DNA of 5,135 bases, taken from Pseudomonadota bacterium (GTDB lineage Bacteria > Pseudomonadota > Alphaproteobacteria > Sphingomonadales > Sphingomonadaceae). The DNA is taken from assembly GCA_023390415.1 (NCBI GenBank), contig JAEWCW010000202.1, forward strand, positions 1 through 5,135, given 5' to 3'. Below the pieces are notes generated by a model. That model ran no database searches. It was not told the DNA's origin and saw only the letters and a program-made list of their open reading frames with translations. Positions 1 to 5,135 of the stretch are shown piece by piece. The translations under genes and the position numbers were made by a program. The number at the start of each line of letters is the position of its first letter. Positions within the stretch are counted from its first letter, which is position 1.

Positions 1-1013
1 ACATCACCTTCCGCGCCGGCGGCGCCACCGCCACTGCCCTCCTGCTCGGCCTGCTGATCGGCCCCAAGTTCATCGGCTGGCTGCGGATCCGCCAGGGCAA
101 GGGCCAGCCGATCCGCGCCGACGGACCCCAGACCCATCTTTCCAAGCGCGGCACGCCGACCATGGGCGGGCTGATGATCCTGACCTCGATCACGGTCTCG
201 ATGCTGCTCTGGATGGACTTCCGGAACACCTATCTCTGGGCGTGCCTGTTCATCACGGTCGGCTTCGGCCTGATCGGCTTCCTCGATGATTACGACAAGG
301 TGACGAAGCGCAGCCACAAGGGCATCTCGGCGCGGACCCGGCTGCGCGCCGAGTTCCTCGTCGCCGGGATCGGCTGCGCGATCATCACCTATGGCGCTGG
401 GACCGAGCTCTACATTCCCTTCTATAACGGACCGCTGATCGATCTCGGCTGGTTCTACATCGTCTTCGCGGCGTTCGTGGTGGTCGCGTTCGGGAATGTG
501 GTGAACCTTACGGACGGGCTGGACGGGCTCGCTACCATGCCCGTGATCATCGCCGCGCTCGCATTCCTGGTCATCTCCTACCTGGTCGGCAACGCCATCT
601 TCTCCGCCTATCTCGGAATCCCGCACGTGCTCGGGGTCGGCGACCTCACCGTGCTCTGCTCGGCGATCGTCGGCGCGGGCCTCGCCTTCCTCTGGTTCAA
701 CGCGCCGCCGGCCGCGGTCTTCATGGGCGATACCGGAAGCCTGGCGCTGGGCGGCGCGCTCGGGGCGATCGCCGTCTCGACCCAGCACGAGATCGTACTG
801 GGGATCATCGGCGGGATCTTCGTCGTCGAGGCGATGAGCGTCATCATCCAGGTCTTCTTCTACAAGAGGACCGGCAAGCGCGTCTTCAAGATGGCGCCGA
901 TCCACCATCATTTCGAGCAGATCGGCTGGTCCGAGGCGACGGTGGTGATCCGATTCTGGATCATCAGCTTCGTACTCGCGCTCGCCGGGCTTTCGACGCT
1001 GAAGCTGAGATGA
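1..1013 (+). CDS. mraY: Phospho-N-acetylmuramoyl-pentapeptide-transferase MraY (5' end cut by window)
   Basis: MraY is the integral membrane enzyme that moves phospho-MurNAc-pentapeptide from UDP-MurNAc-pentapeptide onto undecaprenyl phosphate, giving lipid I. The first full codon is at base 3, and 336 residues are visible. By comparison with E. coli MraY (360 aa, with a similar YLTFRA near residue 21), about 20 N-terminal residues lie outside the window; bases 1-2 (ac) fit the last two bases of a TAC Tyr codon. Visible motifs, numbered from base 3, are KRGTPTMGG (48-56), the acidic pair LDDYDK with Asp95/Asp96, NLTDGLDG with Asp171, FMGDTGS with Asp243, and the family signature MAPIHHHFE with His301-303. 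Hydrophobic segments alternate with these cytoplasmic loops, as in the ten-helix MraY fold. The C-terminus RFWIISFVLALAGLSTLKLR closely matches the family end, so the stop at 1011-1013 is natural. The in-frame ATG at 162 is internal (the Met of PTMGG), not the start. Identification is essentially certain. Confidence 0.98.
   Translation, partial: ITFRAGGATATALLLGLLIGPKFIGWLRIRQGKGQPIRADGPQTHLSKRGTPTMGGLMILTSITVSMLLWMDFRNTYLWACLFITVGFGLIGFLDDYDKVTKRSHKGISARTRLRAEFLVAGIGCAIITYGAGTELYIPFYNGPLIDLGWFYIVFAAFVVVAFGNVVNLTDGLDGLATMPVIIAALAFLVISYLVGNAIFSAYLGIPHVLGVGDLTVLCSAIVGAGLAFLWFNAPPAAVFMGDTGSLALGGALGAIAVSTQHEIVLGIIGGIFVVEAMSVIIQVFFYKRTGKRVFKMAPIHHHFEQIGWSEATVVIRFWIISFVLALAGLSTLKLR
1010..1013 (+). 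other. mraY/murD ATGA stop-start overlap, no clear Shine-Dalgarno
   Basis: The murD ATG (1010-1012) overlaps the mraY TGA (1011-1013). The preceding bases gaagctgag hold no good Shine-Dalgarno core: GAAG at 1001-1004 is weak, and the GAG at 1007-1009 lies directly against the ATG. Start of murD therefore probably depends on ribosomes finishing mraY (inference). No better in-frame start is evident nearby, and the MurD N-terminus from this Met fits the family. Confidence 0.8.
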
Positions 1014-2287
1014 TCACCAGCCCCGCCTTCGCCGGGAAGAAATATGCGGTGCTCGGCCTCGCCCGCTCCGGGCTGGCGGTGGTCGAGGCCCTGGCCGCAT
1101 CCGGGGCGGAGGTGATGGCCTGGGACGCGCGCCCCGAGGCGCGCGAGGCTGTGGCGGGAAAGGCCCGGATCGCCGATCCGCTCGCGACCGCGATGCTCGG
1201 CTATGACGGCGTCGTCGTATCCCCCGGCGTGCCGCTCAACCGCCATCCGATCGCAGAGCGGGCGCGAAAGGCCGGCGTGCCGATCATTGGCGACATCGAA
1301 TTGTTCTCCCAGGCCCGCGCCACGCTGCCGCCGCACAAGGTGGTCGGCATCACCGGCACCAACGGCAAGTCGACGACGACCGCGCTCGTCCATCACATAT
1401 GCCGGACCGCCGGCCTGCCGGCGACGATGGCGGGGAATATCGGCTATCCGATCCTGGGGCAGGAGCCGCTGCCGGAGGGCGGGGTCTACGTCCTCGAGCT
1501 CTCTTCCTACCAGATCGACCTCTCGCAGAGCCTCGATTGCGACGTTTCGGTGCTGCTCAACGTCACCCCCGACCATCTCGATCGTTATGACGGCGTGGAC
1601 GATTATGCCGCCTCGAAGGCGCGCCTGTTCGCGATGCAGTCGCCCGAGCACACCGCCGTGATCGCGGTCGACGACGATTATACGCGCGCAATCGCCGGTC
1701 AGGTCGAAGGGCGGAAGGTCCAGGTTTCGGCCGGGAACGTGAAGGACCAGTCGCGCTGGCCCTCGCTTCAGGGGCCGCACAATGCGCAGAACGTCGCCGC
1801 CGCGGTGGCCGCCGCGCGCGCTCTGGGGATCGACGATGCGGTGATCGGCCACGCCCTCGCCACCTATAGCGGGCTCCCCCACCGGATGGAGCGCGTCGCC
1901 GAGAAGAACGGCGTGCTCTTCGTCAATGACAGCAAGGCGACCAACCCGACCAGCGCCGCCCCGGCGCTCGCGGCCTTCCCGGCGGTGCACTGGATCCTCG
2001 GGGGATTGCCCAAGGGCGACGACCTCGAAGCTTGCGAGCCGTTCCTCGGCAACGTCCGCGCCGCTTACACGATCGGCGAGGCCGGGCCGATGTTCGCCGA
2101 CCTTCTGGAAGGAAAGGTGCCGGTGCACCGCTGCGAGATGCTGATCGAGGCGGTCGGCTGCGCGGCACGGGCGGCCGGGCCAGGCGAGGTCGTTCTGCTC
2201 TCGCCGGCCTGCGCCTCCTTCGACCAGTTCCGCGACTATGAGGCGCGGGGCGAGGCGTTCCGCGCGGCCGTGGAGGCGCTTGCATGA
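1010..2287 (+). CDS. murD: UDP-N-acetylmuramoyl-L-alanine--D-glutamate ligase MurD
   Basis: MurD is the cytoplasmic ATP-dependent ligase that adds D-Glu to UDP-MurNAc-L-Ala. The 425-residue protein shows the three Mur-ligase domains. The N-terminal nucleotide-fold domain includes YAVLGLARSG (12-21) and VVVSPGVP (68-75). The central ATPase has P-loop GITGTNGKSTTT (113-124), AGNIG (141-145), ELSSYQ (163-168), NVTPDHLDRY (184-193), and Lys203 in ASKARLF at the position of the carbamylated lysine of E. coli MurD (Lys198). Then come LQGPHNAQN (253-261) and HRMERV (291-296). The C-terminal domain includes NDSKATNPTS (306-315), LGGLPKGDD (330-338) and the MurD signature LLSPACASFDQFRDYEARGEAF (from 396). 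The length is slightly below E. coli MurD (438), and the segment between Lys203 and LQGPHN is about 20 residues shorter than I recall for E. coli. The catalytic motifs are intact, so the enzyme should be active. It overlaps both neighbours by four bases in an evident operon. Confidence 0.98.
   Translation: MITSPAFAGKKYAVLGLARSGLAVVEALAASGAEVMAWDARPEAREAVAGKARIADPLATAMLGYDGVVVSPGVPLNRHPIAERARKAGVPIIGDIELFSQARATLPPHKVVGITGTNGKSTTTALVHHICRTAGLPATMAGNIGYPILGQEPLPEGGVYVLELSSYQIDLSQSLDCDVSVLLNVTPDHLDRYDGVDDYAASKARLFAMQSPEHTAVIAVDDDYTRAIAGQVEGRKVQVSAGNVKDQSRWPSLQGPHNAQNVAAAVAAARALGIDDAVIGHALATYSGLPHRMERVAEKNGVLFVNDSKATNPTSAAPALAAFPAVHWILGGLPKGDDLEACEPFLGNVRAAYTIGEAGPMFADLLEGKVPVHRCEMLIEAVGCAARAAGPGEVVLLSPACASFDQFRDYEARGEAFRAAVEALA
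2272..2287 (+). promoter_or_regulatory. ftsW ribosome binding site and murD/ftsW ATGA overlap
   Basis: GGAGG at 2272-2276 lies seven bases before the ftsW ATG at 2284-2286, a strong Shine-Dalgarno with good spacing. It sits inside the last murD codons (Val-Glu-Ala-Leu-Ala). The ATG overlaps the murD TGA (2285-2287). The site fixes the ftsW start, and suggests ftsW can recruit ribosomes itself as well as receive those ending murD. Confidence 0.8.
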
Positions 2288-3477
2288 GCACCGTCCACGA
2301 GCCGATCCGCAAGCCCGCCAACCGTCTCGGCCGCTCTGACCGAAGCGCGGTCGGCCGCTGGTTCTGGGAAATCGACCGGGTCCTCCTCATCCTCGTCGCG
2401 GTGCTGATCGCGATCGGGCTGATCGCCGTTGCAGCCGCCTCTCCGGCCGCCGCGACCCGCTATTCGGGCGGGACGGTCAGCTTTTCCTCGCTCCATTATT
2501 TCTACCGCCAGCTGATGTGGATCTTCGTGGCGGTGCCGGTGCTGATCGCGGTCTCGATGCTGCCCAAGACGATGGCGAGGCGGCTCTCGATCCTCGGCGC
2601 GATCCTGTTCACCGGCCTCCTCTTCCTCGTGCCGATCATCGGTGTCGAGGTGAACGGTGCGCGGCGCTGGATCGGCGTGGGGATCTCGCAATTCCAGCCG
2701 TCCGAGTTCCTGAAGCCCCTCTTCATCGTCTCGATCGCCTGGATGCTCTCGCTCCGCCAGAAAGACCCGAGCCTGCCGGTTGTGCCGCTGACCGGCCTGC
2801 TCACTGGAGTCGTTGCGCTGCTGCTGATGCGCCAGCCCAATTTCGGCGAGACGATCATCTTCGTCGCCGCCTGGGTGATGCTGCTGATGCTGTCGGGCGT
2901 ATCGATGCGGATCCTCGGGATCCTCGCCGCGGCCGGCGTCGTGGCGATCGTCCTCGCTTACTTCTTCTACCCCGTCGCGACCGCGCGCATCGATGGCTTC
3001 CTCTTCTCGCAGGGCGATACCTACCAGACCGACAGCGCTCTGCGCACCTTGACCTCGGGCGGCCTGTTCGGTGCGGGGCCGGGGGCGGGAACGCGCAAGT
3101 TCCACCTGCCCGAGCCGCATACCGACTACATCTTCTCGGTGATCGGCGAGGAGTTCGGGATCATCGCCTGCCTGGCGATCGCGCTTCTTTACATGACGAT
3201 CGTCGCGCGCGTGCTGATCCGCCTGCTCCACGAGGACGATGCCTTCGTCGTCCTCGCCGCGGCCGGCCTCGTCACCCAGTTCGGCCTTCAGGCGCTGATC
3301 AACATGGCGGTCAACGTCCATATCGCGCCGTCCAAGGGCATGACCCTGCCGTTCATCTCCTATGGCGGCTCGTCGATGATCGCGCTCGCGCTCGGAATGG
3401 GGCTGCTCTTGGCCTTCACCCGGCGGAACCCCTATCTGCACCGATCGCCTTATGTCGTGAAGGGAAGCGGACGATGA
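2284..3477 (+). CDS. ftsW: FtsW, SEDS-family septal peptidoglycan glycosyltransferase
   Basis: FtsW polymerises lipid II into glycan strands at the division septum with its partner class B PBP (FtsI); older work described it as a lipid II flippase. The 397-residue protein has a cytoplasmic N-terminus of about 30 residues and about ten hydrophobic helices, near residues 33-54, 74-94, 101-121, 142-158, 166-183, 188-206, 209-229, 283-313, 319-345 and 355-380. SEDS motifs are NGARRWIGVGISQFQPSEFLK (124-144), the long extracellular loop between helices 7 and 8 with DTYQTDSALRTLTSGGLFGAGPG, LPEPHTDYIFSVIGEEFG with Asp281 at the catalytic Asp position (Asp297 in E. coli FtsW), and APSKGMTLPFISYGGSS (348-364). 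The position between murD and murG favours FtsW over RodA. One oddity is QPNFGET (184-190), where the family usually has QPD. There is a good Shine-Dalgarno. The reverse-strand open frame across this gene is a high-GC artefact. Confidence 0.97.
   Translation: MSTVHEPIRKPANRLGRSDRSAVGRWFWEIDRVLLILVAVLIAIGLIAVAAASPAAATRYSGGTVSFSSLHYFYRQLMWIFVAVPVLIAVSMLPKTMARRLSILGAILFTGLLFLVPIIGVEVNGARRWIGVGISQFQPSEFLKPLFIVSIAWMLSLRQKDPSLPVVPLTGLLTGVVALLLMRQPNFGETIIFVAAWVMLLMLSGVSMRILGILAAAGVVAIVLAYFFYPVATARIDGFLFSQGDTYQTDSALRTLTSGGLFGAGPGAGTRKFHLPEPHTDYIFSVIGEEFGIIACLAIALLYMTIVARVLIRLLHEDDAFVVLAAAGLVTQFGLQALINMAVNVHIAPSKGMTLPFISYGGSSMIALALGMGLLLAFTRRNPYLHRSPYVVKGSGR
3460..3477 (+). promoter_or_regulatory. murG ribosome binding site (moderate) and ftsW/murG ATGA overlap
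   Basis: A purine-rich run AAGGGAAG (3460-3467), within the last codons of ftsW, lies about seven bases before the murG ATG at 3474-3476. It is a plausible but imperfect Shine-Dalgarno. The ATG overlaps the ftsW TGA (3475-3477). This overlap matters for the start call because the murG frame stays open far upstream through ftsW. The GGTGGH motif 11 residues after this Met supports it as the real start. Confidence 0.65.
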
Positions 3478-4630
3478 TCGCGCGCCATTATGTGCTCGCC
3501 GCGGGCGGGACCGGGGGCCACATGATCCCCGCCCATGCGCTCGCCGAGGAGCTGATGCGCCGCGGCCACCGGGTCGCGCTCATTACCGACGACCGCGGCG
3601 CCCGCATCCCGGGCCTATTCTCCGGCGTGCAGGTCCATGTGCTTCCGGCGGGCCGGCTCAGCGGCGGCCCGATCGGTTGGTTTCGGGCGATGCGCAACAT
3701 CCTCACCGGCCGCAGCATGGCGCTTCGGCTCTACGAGACGTTCCGCCCGTCCGCGGTGATCGGCTTCGGCGGCTATCCGGCCCTCCCTGCCTTGCTGGCC
3801 GCGCGCGCCGACCGGATCCCGACCCTGATCCACGAGCAGAATGCGGTGCTCGGCCGGGTCAACCGGCTGATGGCCGGCAAGGTTGATGCCGTCGCGACCG
3901 CCTACGAGACCGTCCAGCGCCTCCCCGCCAAGGCGAGGGAGCGCGTCCACCTGGTCGGCAATCCGGTGCGCGACGAGGTGATCGCGCTTCGTGAGCAGGG
4001 CTTCCCGCCCTTGCTCGAGGACGGGATCTTCCGGCTGCTCGTCACCGGCGGTAGCCAGGGCGCCTCGATCCTGTCGGAGGTCGTGCCGGAAGGGCTTGCG
4101 CTCCTTCCCGAGCATTTCCGTCGCCGGCTGCAGGTGACCCAGCAGTGCCGCGCGGAGGACATCGAGTCGGTGCGCGCGCGCTATGCGGCGCTCGGCATCC
4201 CGGCCGATCTCGCCACCTATATGGCCGACATGCCGGAGCGCCTGTCCTGGGCGCATCTCGTCATCGCCCGCGCCGGCGCCTCGACGATCGCAGAACTCAC
4301 CGCGGCCGGTCGCCCGGCGATCCTGGTGCCGCTGCCGTCGGCGACCGACGACCATCAGACGTTCAACGCGCGCGAGATGGCGAAGGCCGGCGGCGCGCGG
4401 ATGATCCCGCAGCGCAACTTCACCGCGATCGAGCTCGCCAAGCAGATGCAGAAGCTCGCACTCGATCCCGACGCCCTCGTCAACGCCGCCTTCCGCGCCC
4501 GCGCGGTCGGCCGCCCCAATGCCGCAAGCGACCTCGCCGACCTGGTGGAGCGGACCGGGCGCGACCGCGGCTTCGATCCCGCCTTCCTGCGCGAGAACGT
4601 CCTCACCCCGGTGCCCGGCGGAGCCTACGC

Positions 4631-4634
<4 letters not shown>
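3474..4634 (+). CDS. murG: Undecaprenyldiphospho-muramoylpentapeptide beta-N-acetylglucosaminyltransferase MurG
   Basis: MurG is the GT-B glycosyltransferase on the inner face of the cytoplasmic membrane that adds GlcNAc from UDP-GlcNAc to lipid I, making lipid II. The protein has 386 residues. N-domain motifs are LAAGGTGGHMIPAHALAEEL (8-27), the first glycine-rich loop, then IGFGGYPALPALLAA (96-110), HEQNAVLGRVNR (120-131) and VGNPVR (161-166). The C-domain begins with FRLLVTGGSQGAS (186-198) and carries the UDP-GlcNAc site in ARAGASTIAELTAAGRP (265-281), where Glu274 aligns with E. coli Glu269, followed by PLPSATDDHQTFNARE (286-301). It is about 30 residues longer than E. coli MurG (355), mostly as a C-terminal tail from about residue 363. 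The start at 3474 is chosen because the first glycine loop then falls 10 residues in, as usual, and because it gives the same ATGA overlap as the other junctions. The same frame is open back to about 2517, but that part codes for ftsW in another frame. Confidence 0.98.
4620..4634 (+). promoter_or_regulatory. murC ribosome binding site and murG/murC ATGA overlap
   Basis: GGAG at 4620-4623 lies seven bases before the murC ATG (4631-4633). It is formed by the Gly-Gly-Ala codons of the MurG tail (PGGAYA). The ATG overlaps the murG TGA (4632-4634). It supports 4631 as the murC start rather than the internal Met codon at 4691, which lies within the conserved glycine-rich motif. Confidence 0.75.

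Positions 4635-5135
<501 letters not shown>

Noticed and set aside
162..164. An ATG at 162 as a possible mraY start.
   Set aside because: The frame is open upstream to the window edge and encodes conserved MraY sequence (ITFRAGG... to KRGTPT), so this Met is internal.
1..1020. GATC is very frequent (about 20 in the first 1,020 bases by hand count, several times a simple expectation).
   Set aside because: Most come from a codon ending in G followed by the Ile codon ATC. Strong G/C preference at third positions plus Ile-rich membrane protein sequence explains it, so no Dam-like or regulatory role is needed.
908..2128. A long reverse-strand open frame (about 406 codons) opposite the end of mraY and most of murD.
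   Set aside because: Its translation is rich in Arg, Gly, His and Asp with no recognisable domain, and it lies antisense to a murD with intact motifs. Long antisense frames are expected in high-GC DNA where third positions are mostly G or C.
2236..3441. A long reverse-strand open frame (about 401 codons) opposite ftsW.
   Set aside because: The product is a low-complexity hydrophilic mix of Arg, Asp, Glu, His and Gln, the expected antisense image of a membrane protein gene. No family is recognised and no ribosome site is evident.
2517..3473. The murG frame stays open upstream from an ATG at 2517, which would give a 705-residue protein with a long N-terminal extension.
   Set aside because: This part is the +1-type shadow of ftsW, rich in Arg, Ala, Asp and Pro with no domain, while ftsW in the other frame has all SEDS motifs. 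MurG starting at 3474 has the normal N-terminus.

Overview
The window is a stretch of a bacterial dcw (division and cell wall) cluster. It is roughly two-thirds G+C and fully coding on the + strand, with five consecutive genes in the classical order mraY - murD - ftsW - murG - murC. The first gene lacks its 5' end and the last lacks its 3' end because the window cuts them. There are no RNA genes, mobile elements, CRISPR arrays, terminators or non-coding stretches. The longest untranslated gap between genes is zero bases, because every neighbour pair overlaps by four bases.

The proteins look alphaproteobacterial and most like Sphingomonadales. This rests on remembered family sequence style: the MraY segment beginning ITFRAGG and running to IRADGPQTHLSKRGTPTMGG, the MurG stretch ATDDHQTFNA, the FtsW stretch DTYQTDSAL...LPEPHTDYIFS, and the MurC stretch INGGIINAYGSNARLG. 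It is an inference, not a database result. The missing flanks are probably murE/murF upstream and murB/ddl/ftsQ/ftsA/ftsZ downstream, as in related clusters.

Layout: bases 1-1013 encode MraY (lipid I synthesis at the membrane). Bases 1010-2287 encode MurD (D-Glu ligase). Bases 2284-3477 encode FtsW (SEDS septal glycan polymerase). Bases 3474-4634 encode MurG (lipid II synthesis). Bases 4631-5135 encode the N-terminal third of MurC (L-Ala ligase).

Together they cover cytoplasmic building of the UDP-MurNAc peptide (MurC, then MurD), its transfer to undecaprenyl phosphate (MraY), addition of GlcNAc (MurG), and polymerisation at the septum (FtsW).

I found no new biological system here. The points worth a second look are modest: an unbroken run of four ATGA stop/start overlaps, an Asn in place of the usual Asp in the FtsW QPD motif, a MurD central domain that looks trimmed, a MurG C-terminal tail that carries the murC ribosome binding site, and sparse GANTC sites.
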